A DNA stretch of 12,085 bases from Methanomassiliicoccaceae archaeon UBA537. Lineage in GTDB: Archaea > Thermoplasmatota > Thermoplasmata > Methanomassiliicoccales > Methanomethylophilaceae. Below the pieces are notes generated by a model. That model made no database searches and was not told the DNA's origin. It saw only the letters and a program-made list of their open reading frames with translations. Positions 6,540 through 12,085 of this stretch are shown piece by piece (position 1 is the stretch's first letter; each line of letters opens with the position of its first letter). A program made the translations under genes and the position numbers. The stretch is taken from positions 5,916-18,000 of the forward strand of contig DATC01000114.1 of NCBI GenBank assembly GCA_002504495.1. The letters are read 5' to 3'.

Positions 6540-6851
6540 TCATCCGAACAGGGCGGAAAGACCAGCGGCGGCCTCTTCCTCGCTGACGGCCTCTTCCTCG
6601 GGCTCCTCCTGCTTGGCAGGGGCGGCCTCGGCGGCGGCAGCGGGAGCGGCGGCGGAGGCGGCAGGCGCGGCGACGACGGCTGCGCTCTTGATAGCCTCAG
6701 CGATGTCGACTCCCTCGAGGGAGGCGACAAGGGCCTTGATCTTGGCGGCGTCGGCCTCGACTCCGGCGGCGGTCAGGATGGCTTTGATAGCATCCTCGGT
6801 GATGTCCTTGCCAGCAGAGTAGAGCACCATAGCGCTGTAGATATACTCCAT
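6540..6851 (-). CDS. rpl12: Archaeal ribosomal stalk protein P1/L12
   Basis: This 103-residue stalk protein of the large subunit recruits translation factors through its tail and dimerises on the L10 C-terminal helices. The N-terminal helical domain 'MEYIYSAMVLYSAGKDI' is typical of archaeal L12. An Ala/Pro-rich hinge (about residues 58-80) and an acidic segment follow, and the tail ends 'EEEAAAGLSALFG', the conserved factor-binding end. I chose ATG at 6851: AAGGAG lies 9 bases upstream. The TTG at 6860 abuts that site and would add residues not found in the family. It lies 17 bp after rpl10 and ends the L1-L10-L12 unit. Confidence 0.95.
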   Translation of the reverse strand: MEYIYSAMVLYSAGKDITEDAIKAILTAAGVEADAAKIKALVASLEGVDIAEAIKSAAVVAAPAASAAAPAAAAEAAPAKQEEPEEEAVSEEEAAAGLSALFG

Positions 6852-6868
6852 CTCAATCAACTCCTTAT

Positions 6869-7873
6869 TTAACCGAATAGTGCGGAGAGTCCAGCGGCGG
6901 CTTCTTCCTCGCTGACCTCTTCCTCTTCTTCCTCGACGGGCTTCTCCGCGGGCGCGGCCTCCTGCGCGGCGACGGGCGCGGCGGCTGCGGCGTTGGCGCT
7001 GAGCCTGGCCGCGATCTCGTCGCTGGTGTAGCCGGAGGCGGAGGCGACGGCCAGCATCTGGGCGTCTGCCTTCGCGAGGAGTCTGTCGATGTTCTCTTTG
7101 GTCGGTATCGCGGCCTCGACAGAGAGGTTCATGGTCTCTCTGAACGCCTTCTGGATGAGCGGTACGATGGTCTCCTTGGTGGGATACGCGATCGAGACGC
7201 CCAGCGCGAGAGCGTTGTGCGCGGCCGTAGCGAACATGGTGGGATAGTAATCGTCAGGGATGTTCAGGACATCGTTCCTGTAGATGACGCCCTCCTCGTA
7301 GGTGAGCCTGAGCTCCATTCCGACGATCATGGGCAGGATTCCCAGCTTGGGGAGCATCGCTGCCACAGGTCCGGGGATGGGCTGACCCTCCTTGACCAGG
7401 GTGGTGTCCTTCTTGATTGCTATCTTGCCTGCATCAATAGCGGCAGGCAGGCCTATCTTCTGAAGTTCCCCGATGATGGGGCCGGGTCCGAAAGGCGTGG
7501 GTCCCTTGGGTACGACGATGTCGTAAGGCGCGAGCTGACCCTCCTTGGCGGGGGCCGGCGTCATCGTTCCCTCGAGCTTCTTGTAGAGCTTGAAGGGGTC
7601 GATGTCCGTCGTGACGATCGCGCACTGTCCGTGCACCGCTTCCTTGAGTCCCTCGAGACCGGGTCTCTCCTTCGCCGCCTCCTCGATGGCCAAGAGCATG
7701 AGCCTGTTCTTGGTCATCTTGAGTTTGGCGTGAGCCCTCAGTCCCGCCCTCATGGACTGGATCTGCTGTCCGGGAATCCCGTGCATGTCGACAACTGCGA
7801 CGACGGGATACTCGCGCATATCCTGTACCAGCTCCTCGACGAGGTCCTTCTTCCAAGTTGCGACGTGTGCCAT
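6869..7873 (-). CDS. rpl10: Ribosomal stalk base protein L10/P0
   Basis: The 334-residue length is normal for archaeal L10/P0, which anchors the L12 dimers and binds the GTPase-associated region of 23S rRNA with L11. The N-terminal domain is recognisable ('WKKDLVEELVQDMREYPVVA', 'HAKLKMTKNRLMLLAIEEA'). The conserved central segment is 'GPTPFGPGPIIGELQKIGLP', followed by C-terminal L12-binding helices and an Ala-rich hinge. The last 13 residues, EEEAAAGLSALFG, are identical to those of L12. The ATG follows AAGGAGGT, whose TAA is also the stop codon of rpl1 12 bp upstream, suggesting translational coupling. Confidence 0.95.
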   Translation of the reverse strand: MAHVATWKKDLVEELVQDMREYPVVAVVDMHGIPGQQIQSMRAGLRAHAKLKMTKNRLMLLAIEEAAKERPGLEGLKEAVHGQCAIVTTDIDPFKLYKKLEGTMTPAPAKEGQLAPYDIVVPKGPTPFGPGPIIGELQKIGLPAAIDAGKIAIKKDTTLVKEGQPIPGPVAAMLPKLGILPMIVGMELRLTYEEGVIYRNDVLNIPDDYYPTMFATAAHNALALGVSIAYPTKETIVPLIQKAFRETMNLSVEAAIPTKENIDRLLAKADAQMLAVASASGYTSDEIAARLSANAAAAAPVAAQEAAPAEKPVEEEEEEVSEEEAAAGLSALFG

Positions 7874-7885
7874 CTTCGTACCTCC

Positions 7886-8524
7886 TTACAGCACCCTCTC
7901 CGAGGGTCCCATGGTGGTCTTGACGTAGGCGGACGCGATGTTGTGCCTTCCCTTCTCGAGGTGGGACTCGACACGCTTCAGAATGAGGTCGACGTTCTCG
8001 GCGATCTCCTCTGCGCTCATGTCGGCGGATCCTACCGCGGCATGGAAGGTCTTCTTGTCCTTCGTCCTGATGGTCACAGACTTGCGGAGACCGTCGATCA
8101 TCGCGGCCGGATCTGCTCCGGGGGCGATGGGCTTCGGCATCTTTCCGCGAGGACCGAGAACAGTACCCAGCTTCTTACCTACGACGGCCATGAGAGGCGC
8201 CTCGGCGATGAAGTAGGTGGTCTGGTTCGCGATCTTCTTAGCCTGTTTCTTGTCGTCCGCGATCGCTCCGAGCTCTTCGGGGGTGATCACGGCATCGGCC
8301 ACGTCCTTGGCTTTCAAGGCTAGTTCGCCACCACCAATCACGCAGATGCGGATAGACTTCCCGCGGCCGTTGGGGAGGACGATGTCCTCCTGGATACGGT
8401 TCTTGGGGATGGTCAGATCGACATCCTTGAGATTGATGGCCAACTCAACCGTCTCGGTGAAATTGCGCTTCTTCGCACTCTCGAGTGCCTTCTGCACAGC
8501 CATCACGGTTGGTTTTTCTGCCAA
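7886..8524 (-). CDS. rpl1: Ribosomal protein L1 (TTG start)
   Basis: The product has 212 residues, the usual archaeal length. L1 binds the mobile stalk of 23S rRNA at the E site and in several prokaryotes represses its own mRNA. Hallmarks are 'KRNFTETVELAINLKDVDL', 'LPNGRGKSIRICVIGGGE', 'GKKLGTVLGPRGKMPKPI' and the C-terminal 'RHNIASAYVKTTMGPSERV'. I chose the TTG at 8524 because GGAGG lies 7 bases upstream; the next possible starts, GTG and ATG at codons 7 and 8, are too far from it. The gene has its own promoter and leader, separated from rpl11 by a terminator, and is followed by rpl10 and rpl12. Confidence 0.93.
   Translation of the reverse strand: MAEKPTVMAVQKALESAKKRNFTETVELAINLKDVDLTIPKNRIQEDIVLPNGRGKSIRICVIGGGELALKAKDVADAVITPEELGAIADDKKQAKKIANQTTYFIAEAPLMAVVGKKLGTVLGPRGKMPKPIAPGADPAAMIDGLRKSVTIRTKDKKTFHAAVGSADMSAEEIAENVDLILKRVESHLEKGRHNIASAYVKTTMGPSERVL
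8475..8488 (-). promoter_or_regulatory. Small hairpin inside the rpl1 coding region, candidate L1 autoregulatory element
   Basis: GCACTC (8475-8480) and GAGTGC (8483-8488) are perfect 6-bp arms at coding positions +37 to +50 of rpl1. In Methanococcus the L1-binding repressor site lies inside the L1 coding region about 30 nt after the start. The location matches, but I have not shown that the flanking internal loop matches the rRNA target. Confidence 0.3.
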
Positions 8525-8600
8525 TACAATTCCTCCTCGTAGTACGTGCGAACCCCCTTGCGGGGACTCTCCTACAAGTGAGACGGGCTATCAGGAGGTA
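8525..8600 (-). promoter_or_regulatory. Structured leader of the L1-L10-L12 transcript
   Basis: Between the TATA box and the TTG start the minus strand carries a hairpin, CCCC (8562-8565) and GGGG (8554-8557) closed by a GCAA tetraloop, and extendable by wobble pairs to 7 bp. Outer GTAG and CTAC segments could pair around it. The strong ribosome-binding site GGAGG sits just 3' of the structure. This may be the translational control region of the operon. Confidence 0.4.
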
Positions 8601-8610
8601 GTATTTAAAA
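8601..8610 (-). promoter_or_regulatory. TATA box of the L1-L10-L12 unit
   Basis: The minus strand reads TTTTAAATAC here, 77-86 bp before the L1 start. With the strong terminator upstream it argues for separate transcription of rpl1-rpl10-rpl12. The expected transcription start is near 8578. Confidence 0.6.
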
Positions 8611-8654
8611 CATACAATAGGCCGGAAGCGGCCCCGATCCGTGATGGAAAATGG

Positions 8655-8679
8655 AAAAAAAGGGGGCGGGAACCGCCCC
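8655..8679 (-). terminator. Strong intrinsic terminator after rpl11
   Basis: On the minus strand GGGGCGG (8679-8673) pairs with CCGCCCC (8669-8663) around a TTC loop, followed after one C by seven T (8661-8655). It lies 13 bp after the rpl11 stop and is the clearest terminator in the window. Confidence 0.85.
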
Positions 8680-8692
8680 GTGATAGGGTTTC

Positions 8693-9169
8693 TCAGTCCG
8701 CGAGGGCTTCGTCGTACTCGCCGGCTTTGACGGCGGCCTGGAAGTCCTTGGGGTTCTTTCCGTCGATCGTGACGCCGATGGCTACGCAGCTGCCGGCGAT
8801 CTCGAGCGACTTGGCCTTGAGGGTGGCGCCCAGGAGGTCGTCTCCCTTCATGGCGACGAGCTTCTTCATCTGGTCGATGGAGAGGTTGCCGACCTTCTCG
8901 GCCTTGGCGTTGTGGGCTCCGGACTCGACGCCCAGCTCTCCCTTGATGAGAGCGGAGATCGGAGGGGTTCCGACCTTGACATCGAAGGTCTTGTCGTCGT
9001 TGATGAGAATCTTGACCGGGACCTTCATTCCCTCGTACGCCTTCGTCTTCTCGTTGATCTTCGCGATAACCTGGCCGATGTTGACGCCCTTGGGTCCCAG
9101 TGCGGGACCGAGGGGCGGACCTGCGGAGGCCCTGCCCCCGTCAACCAATGCCTCAACAGTATCTACCAT
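8693..9169 (-). CDS. rpl11: Ribosomal protein L11
   Basis: The 158-residue protein organises the GTPase-associated centre of 23S rRNA. It shows the L11 signature 'GGRASAGPPLGPALGPKGVN' (residues 11-30) and the C-terminal RNA-binding domain with 'GSCVAIGVTIDGKNPKDFQ'. The ATG lies 3 bp after the spt5 stop, and its AAGGAGAG site is inside the last codons of spt5, so translation is probably coupled. A strong terminator follows, so rpl11 is the last gene of the secE-spt5-rpl11 transcript. Confidence 0.95.
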   Translation of the reverse strand: MVDTVEALVDGGRASAGPPLGPALGPKGVNIGQVIAKINEKTKAYEGMKVPVKILINDDKTFDVKVGTPPISALIKGELGVESGAHNAKAEKVGNLSIDQMKKLVAMKGDDLLGATLKAKSLEIAGSCVAIGVTIDGKNPKDFQAAVKAGEYDEALAD

Positions 9170-9172
9170 TGT

Positions 9173-10048
9173 TCATCTCTCCTTCTCGATTATCCGTACG
9201 CTGTCGCCTTTGACAGTGACGGGAATGGGTACCATGGCCTCGATGAGCTCGACCGTGATTTCCTCTTTGCTCTGGTCAATCTGCTGGACCCTGGCCTTCT
9301 CGCCCTTGAACGGACCGTTCACGAGCTCGACGATGTCGCCTTCGACGATTCCGACGACTGCGGACACGGGCACGAGATAGGGGCTGACGTCCTCTATGGA
9401 GACCTCCCCGTTCTTCATGTCGTTCTTGTCGCGCCTGTCGGTGACGCCGACGCCCTCCTTGACGAAGTTCTTGGCCTTCTTGATGTCGCGGACCTCGTCG
9501 CTCAGGCGGTTCGTGTTCATGCCTTCGACGAACACGTATCCCCTGAGGCCGTCGGGGCTCAGCACGGCGTAGAAGTCCATCCCTTCGGTGGAGCCGGCAT
9601 TGACCATTCTCTTGTACTTGTCCCACATCGCGGATGCGACCGCGTTTTCCTGGTCGACCTGGGTCTTCAGGATCATTATGGACTTCGTGGCTACGGCCTT
9701 GAAGGTGGCGACGTCCTGGGTCCCGTCCGAGTCCGCGGTGAGCGCGATCTCGACGGTGTCCCCGTACCTCGCCCCTCTGGGACACTCCGCGGAAAGGACG
9801 AGCCTCCTCGCGTTGGATCCCACCACGTCGACGTCGACGGACGGGAGGTTGTCGTAGCTCCCCCACAGCTCCTCGCCGGAGGAATCCCTGAGAACCACCT
9901 CCCAGTCGGGAGCGTCCTCTTCGGGTCCCGCGGTGATGGAGAACGAGATCTTCACCTCGGATCCCAAAGACGACACGTCGATGGGCCACTCGGCCTTCGA
10001 GCCAGCGGATACCTTCTGGACGACGGCGTCGGCAGACAGACTAGCCAT
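9173..10048 (-). CDS. spt5: Transcription elongation factor Spt5 (NusG family) with an extra N-terminal beta domain
   Basis: Spt5 clamps RNA polymerase for processive elongation. The canonical part is residues about 123-291. The NGN domain runs from 'SIMILKTQVDQENAVASAMW' through 'GYVFVEGMN' to 'YLVPVS'; the KOW domain is about 232-270 ('IVEGDIVELVNGPFKGEKAR'). Archaeal Spt5 is usually about 150 residues; this one has 291. The extra residues 1-122 look like an Ig/NEW3-type beta sandwich ('WPIDVSSLGSEVKISFSI', 'PDWEVVLRDSSGEELWG', 'LVLSAECPRGARYGDTVEIA'). The full-length start is supported by a GAGG site overlapping the secE stop and by the same GC-rich third-position usage throughout. An internal ATG at residue 125 has no ribosome-binding site. 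Spt5 lies between SecE and L11, the standard archaeal order. Confidence 0.92.
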   Translation of the reverse strand: MASLSADAVVQKVSAGSKAEWPIDVSSLGSEVKISFSITAGPEEDAPDWEVVLRDSSGEELWGSYDNLPSVDVDVVGSNARRLVLSAECPRGARYGDTVEIALTADSDGTQDVATFKAVATKSIMILKTQVDQENAVASAMWDKYKRMVNAGSTEGMDFYAVLSPDGLRGYVFVEGMNTNRLSDEVRDIKKAKNFVKEGVGVTDRRDKNDMKNGEVSIEDVSPYLVPVSAVVGIVEGDIVELVNGPFKGEKARVQQIDQSKEEITVELIEAMVPIPVTVKGDSVRIIEKER

Positions 10049-10057
10049 GCCGAGACC

Positions 10058-10288
10058 TCAGAAGTAGTCCGGAAGAACGGACATGAGCCACCAGATGGCG
10101 AAGCCGATCGCTCCGATGAGGATGATTCCGAGACCGGTGATGTACAGGGTCTTGACGTACTCGTCCTTGGAGGGCGTGTGGGCCATCTTCAGGATCCTTC
10201 CGTACTTTCCCTTGCCAAAGCCTTTGGCCTTGGCGTCGAACTCGTCCTGCATCTCGAATGCGGTCGACTCTTCATCTGCCATTTTCAT
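10058..10288 (-). CDS. secE: Protein translocase subunit SecE/Sec61-gamma
   Basis: The 76-residue protein has a charged cytoplasmic N-terminus, an amphipathic segment ('GRILKMAHTPSKDEYVKTLY') and one transmembrane helix (about residues 50-71, 'ITGLGIILIGAIGFAIWWLM'). This is the archaeal SecE/Sec61-gamma layout, a subunit that braces SecY in the membrane. ATG at 10288 is 6 bases after GGAGGAG; a second ATG two codons in is possible. First gene of the secE-spt5-rpl11 unit. Confidence 0.93.
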   Translation of the reverse strand: MKMADEESTAFEMQDEFDAKAKGFGKGKYGRILKMAHTPSKDEYVKTLYITGLGIILIGAIGFAIWWLMSVLPDYF

Positions 10289-10366
10289 CGTTCTCCTCCG
10301 CTAGGCGGGAAGTCCTCGCTACCGCTGATGGATAACAAGTCTAGGTTGTCCCCTATTAAAGTGATT

Positions 10367-10374
10367 TTTATAAA
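10367..10374 (-). promoter_or_regulatory. TATA box of the secE-spt5-rpl11 unit
   Basis: TTTATAAA, preceded on the minus strand by a purine-rich GAAAGG that could act as the BRE. It lies 79-86 bp before the secE ATG, with an expected transcription start near 10342. Confidence 0.65.
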
Positions 10375-10482
10375 CCTTTCGTAACTTCGAATAATGGCAT
10401 CCTTTCGACGTCTGGCACATTCGGAATCTACTATCCTGGCTGCAGGCCCCGATCCCGTGCCCGGTCCGTCGACCGTCTAATC

Positions 10483-10490
10483 TTTTTATA
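10483..10490 (+). promoter_or_regulatory. TATA box of the small protein/UPF0147 unit
   Basis: TTTTTATA on the plus strand, 43 bp before the ATG at 10533. The expected transcription start near 10515 leaves a short leader that contains the CTAGGG/CCCTAG palindrome and a weak GGGGG ribosome-binding site. Confidence 0.55.
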
Positions 10491-10532
10491 GGAGTTGTCG
10501 GTACGGAGCCTTGTACCCTAGGGGGCCCTAGA

Positions 10533-10700
10533 ATGGAAGAAGAGATTCTCTGTAATGTTGAACTTGTCAAAGACAACAACGATTTCGTTGTCAGACTCCA
10601 AAGCGACTTCGGCGGAGTCAGAGAATACAGATCCAACAGCTTCGAGGAGGTCCTCGAGCAGCTCATGCAGGATCTGCAGGAAGAATTCGAATCCCTCTGA
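10533..10700 (+). CDS. Small acidic protein of unknown function (55 residues)
   Basis: The ATG at 10533 opens 55 codons ending in TGA at 10698-10700. The product starts MEEEILCNVELV and ends in a very acidic helix (about residues 37-54, 'FEEVLEQLMQDLQEEFESL'). The first half looks like a beta hairpin ('LVKDNNDFVVRLQSDFGGVR'), so a small beta-beta-alpha fold is plausible. It sits behind a TATA box, and the UPF0147 start is 14 bp after its stop, so the two are almost surely cotranscribed. Family not recognised. Confidence 0.65.
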   Translation: MEEEILCNVELVKDNNDFVVRLQSDFGGVREYRSNSFEEVLEQLMQDLQEEFESL

Positions 10701-10714
10701 TGGGAGGCACCGCC

Positions 10715-10975
10715 ATGGCAATAGACAAAGTGAAGCAGATCACCGACGCGCTGGACATGCTGTCCGAGGACACCTCCATCCCCAGAAACATCAGGAAGGG
10801 GGCCACCGACGCCAAGAACCGCCTTCTCGACACGAAGGAGGCCATGGACGTCCGCGCCACCGGCGCGATCATCGTCCTCGACGACCTCGCCAACGACCCC
10901 AACATCCCTCTGCACGGAAGGACCCTCATCTGGAACGTCATCAGCCAGCTGGAGTCCCTCAGTCAGCAGAAGTGA
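10715..10975 (+). CDS. UPF0147 family protein
   Basis: The product is an 86-residue, all-helical protein. It matches the archaeal UPF0147 family pattern: 'DTSIPRNIRKGATDAKNRLL' (21-40), 'VRATGAIIVLDDLANDPNIP' (47-66) and 'HGRTLIWNVISQLE' (68-81). I chose ATG at 10715 because GGGAGG lies 7 bases upstream; the frame also opens with an ATG at 10700 overlapping the previous stop, which would add five residues. No biochemical function is established for the family that I can name. A GC-rich hairpin lies 33 bp downstream, shared with the converging guaA gene. Confidence 0.9.
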   Translation: MAIDKVKQITDALDMLSEDTSIPRNIRKGATDAKNRLLDTKEAMDVRATGAIIVLDDLANDPNIPLHGRTLIWNVISQLESLSQQK

Positions 10976-11007
10976 TCCTTCCGTTCCGAAACAGTTTCCC
11001 GTTCTCG

Positions 11008-11033
11008 CGGGTCGCGCTCGATTGCGCGACCCG
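11008..11033. terminator. Shared hairpin between the converging UPF0147 and guaA genes
   Basis: CGGGTCGCGC (11008-11017) and GCGCGACCCG (11024-11033) form a perfect 10-bp stem with a 6-base loop. The symmetric stem could end transcription in both directions. On the plus strand it is preceded by pyrimidine-rich sequence; neither side has a long T run. In the guaA frame it is translated, because no stop codon precedes it. Confidence 0.55.
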
Positions 11034-11593
11034 GCCACTATATCCAGGAAATTGCGGAATATGTCCGCTCCGTGCTGGGTGTTCTCCACCTCGGGATGGA
11101 ACTGGACCCCGTAGATCGGCCTGTCCTTGCAGCGCACGGCCTCATGAGGGCATGTCGGCGAGGATGCGGTGACCTCGAACCCTTCTGGGATTCTCTTGAC
11201 CTCGTCATTATGGGATGCCCATACCTCGAAAGTGTCAGGAAGCCCCTTGAAGAGGTCGTCGTGGGATGCGACGTTGAGCTCCACTCCTCCGAATTCAGGA
11301 GTCGTTCCGGGGCCCAGCTCTCCTCCGAAGTGCTCGCAGATGAACTGCATCCCGGCGCATATCCCAAAGATCGGGAAGTCAGCCTTGTCCAGGTACTCGC
11401 CGTTGTTGCCCATGCGGGCCGCATCGCTTGCGACGCTCGGTGCACCGCCCGAGAGCACGAGGCCATCGACGTCCGAGATCTCGTCGAACGGCGTGGTGTT
11501 GGGAACGATCTTGGTATCGACCTTGAGATATCTGAGAACGCGCCACTCGCGGTGGGTCCACTGCCCTCCGTTGTCGACGACGTAGATTTTCAT
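11033..11593 (-). CDS. guaAA: GMP synthase glutaminase subunit A (no stop at the expected end)
   Basis: This class I glutamine amidotransferase releases ammonia from glutamine for the separate ATP-pyrophosphatase subunit that turns XMP into GMP, the split arrangement common in archaea. The nucleophile elbow is 'PIFGICAGMQFICEHFGG' (Cys79), and the His/Glu pair is in 'YGVQFHPEVENTQHG' (His166, Glu168). It starts 'MKIYVVDNGGQWTHREWRVL'; GGAG lies 6 bases before the ATG. The domain ends at 'IFRNFLDIVA' (about residue 187), the usual family end, and the coordinates cover that part. The frame has no stop there: it runs on to 10319 (424 codons), antisense to the UPF0147 and small-protein genes, in Ser/Arg-rich sequence without protein character. 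A TAG lies one frame over at 11040-11038, exactly where the protein should end. Confidence 0.88.
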
Positions 11594-11838
11594 GCGTACT
11601 CCGATTGCAGAGCGGTATTAATCCATTGGGACAGGGGAAACCTCATCCCATGATTCGGAAAAGAGGTTGTTCGACAGGACGGTCGCATACAACGGTGCTC
11701 AACCAGCCCATCAGCCTCTTGATCGATTCGAGCATCGACGAGCCTCTGCCAGAGAGATATGTGTCAGAATCGATTCAAGACGGCGAGAAGAATCCGATAT
11801 CATCCTGCCGTGCAACAGAAGCCAAGGGATTGGTCGAT
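11594..11838. other. Intergenic region between the nuclease-like gene and guaAA
   Basis: This 245-bp region contains the guaAA ribosome-binding site and a TTAATA stretch (11616-11622) that may be its TATA box. It also holds a minus-strand 30-codon frame (ATG at 11735, TGA ending at 11643) with GAGG 8 bases upstream. That frame is too short to call a gene with confidence. No other structure stood out. Confidence 0.4.
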
Positions 11839-12085
11839 TCACCCGAGACATATCCTCTCGTGCTTCACGAACGGCACCTTTCCCCAGAACGAGATCGAAT
11901 AGAGCAGGACCGTGCCCTTCATGCCCATGTAGTACTTCCGCTCATGGATCTGCGCCAGTCCGGCGGCGGCATCCTTCTCGAGATCCGCCTCTCTGTCAGA
12001 TTTCTTGAGCTCGATGATTATAGGCACCATGCCGTTGCGGACCGGCTCCATCAATATGTCGATGCGGCCGTTGCCCCATTCCTGC
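11839..12085 (-). CDS. PD-(D/E)XK nuclease-fold protein, C-terminal part (5' end outside the window)
   Basis: The frame is open from the right edge to TGA at 11839, about 82 codons; the start lies outside. The PD-(D/E)XK core is visible: Asp in 'WGNGRIDILMEPVRNG', then 'VPIIIELKKSD' with the Glu-x-Lys pair, then a helix 'DAAAGLAQIHERKYYMGMKG' and a last strand 'TVLLYSISFWGKVPFV'. The pattern fits the C-terminal domain of the AAA-ATPase/DUF1703 proteins common in gut bacteria and archaea, where an ATPase domain comes first. Whether that domain is present here cannot be seen. Catalytic residues look intact in the part shown. The biological role of the family is unclear. Confidence 0.7.
   Translation of the reverse strand, partial: QEWGNGRIDILMEPVRNGMVPIIIELKKSDREADLEKDAAAGLAQIHERKYYMGMKGTVLLYSISFWGKVPFVKHERICLG

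Larger units (their letters stand above)
10289..10532. other. Divergent promoter region between secE and the UPF0147 pair
   Basis: This 244-bp region carries opposed TATA boxes (minus at 10367-10374, plus at 10483-10490) and a 14-bp near-palindrome, CTAGGG and CCCTAG around GG (10518-10531), just before the plus-strand start. I found no small gene or clear RNA gene between the TATA boxes. Confidence 0.55.

Noticed and set aside
7217..8323. Long plus-strand open frame (368 codons) across the L10/L1 genes
   Set aside because: It is antisense to two certain ribosomal protein genes. Long shadow frames are expected in GC-rich coding DNA and the translation has no recognisable domain.
8217..9380. 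Plus-strand open frame of 387 codons over L1 and L11
   Set aside because: Antisense shadow of ribosomal genes that also runs across the strong terminator and promoter between them.
8912..10384. Plus-strand open frame of 490 codons over L11, Spt5 and SecE
   Set aside because: It is antisense to three certain genes and rich in Asp, Leu, Val and Gly as expected from complementing their codons; no promoter or ribosome-binding site was seen.
10319..11029. The 237-residue C-terminal extension of the guaAA frame
   Set aside because: It lies antisense to UPF0147 and the small acidic gene, crosses a terminator hairpin, and is Ser/Arg-rich without protein character; treated as read-through after a lost stop.
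4717..11593. Stop-codon reassignment (TAG as pyrrolysine) as the cause of the missing stops
   Set aside because: The long frames contain no in-frame stop of any kind, so recoding cannot explain them; confirmed genes end normally with TGA or TAA.
11643..11735. 30-codon minus-strand frame with a plausible ribosome-binding site
   Set aside because: Too short to separate from chance, with no recognised family and no clear promoter.
11667..12008. Plus-strand frame of 113 codons opposite the nuclease-like gene
   Set aside because: It overlaps the PD-(D/E)XK gene on the other strand and its translation is Arg/Ser/Pro-rich like a shadow.
1..12085. CRISPR array, tRNA, rRNA, insertion sequence or prophage
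   Set aside because: I saw no regularly spaced repeats, no tRNA-like cloverleaf, no transposase or integrase, and no terminal inverted repeats with target duplication.

Overview
The window looks like chromosomal DNA of a euryarchaeon, most likely a host-associated member of the Methanomassiliicoccales (Thermoplasmata). The evidence is a complete archaeal secE, spt5 (nusG), rpl11, rpl1, rpl10, rpl12 block, an archaeal split-type GMP synthase glutaminase subunit, a UPF0147 protein, consensus archaeal TATA boxes and strong Shine-Dalgarno sites. BspA-like and InlB-repeat surface proteins, common in gut members of that order, lie beside them. The order-level call is inference; the archaeal call is firm.

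Layout. Positions 1-4401 are a surface-protein region on the minus strand. It holds a 5'-complete but window-truncated BspA-like leucine-rich-repeat protein (1-1517), a second secreted protein with an InlB-type repeat only 9 bp upstream (1527-3008), a repeat-rich intergenic region (3009-3357), and a third secreted protein built from two related halves (3358-4401). This part is visibly more AT-rich than the rest, most of all at 2100-3350. A divergent regulatory region (4402-4716) separates it from a plus-strand TrmJ-like SPOUT methyltransferase (4717 to about 5439).

Converging on TrmJ from the right is a minus-strand locus with an RHH domain (6202-6475) and an FtsZ/tubulin-like domain in another frame (about 5443-6246). 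TrmJ and the FtsZ-like gene meet tail to tail with no spacer, and neither has a stop codon at its expected end.

Positions 6540-10288 are the minus-strand translation and secretion block: SecE, Spt5, L11, then a strong terminator and a new promoter, then L1, L10 and L12. Spt5 carries an unusual N-terminal beta-rich domain of about 120 residues. The separate L1-L10-L12 transcription unit resembles the L1-autoregulated operon of Methanococcus, and a small hairpin lies inside the L1 coding region where such control acts.

A divergent promoter region (10289-10532) leads to a plus-strand pair: a 55-residue acidic protein and a UPF0147 protein. GMP synthase subunit A (from 11593 leftwards) converges on this pair and also lacks an in-frame stop where the domain ends. 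The right edge holds the C-terminal part of a PD-(D/E)XK nuclease-fold protein (11839-12085).
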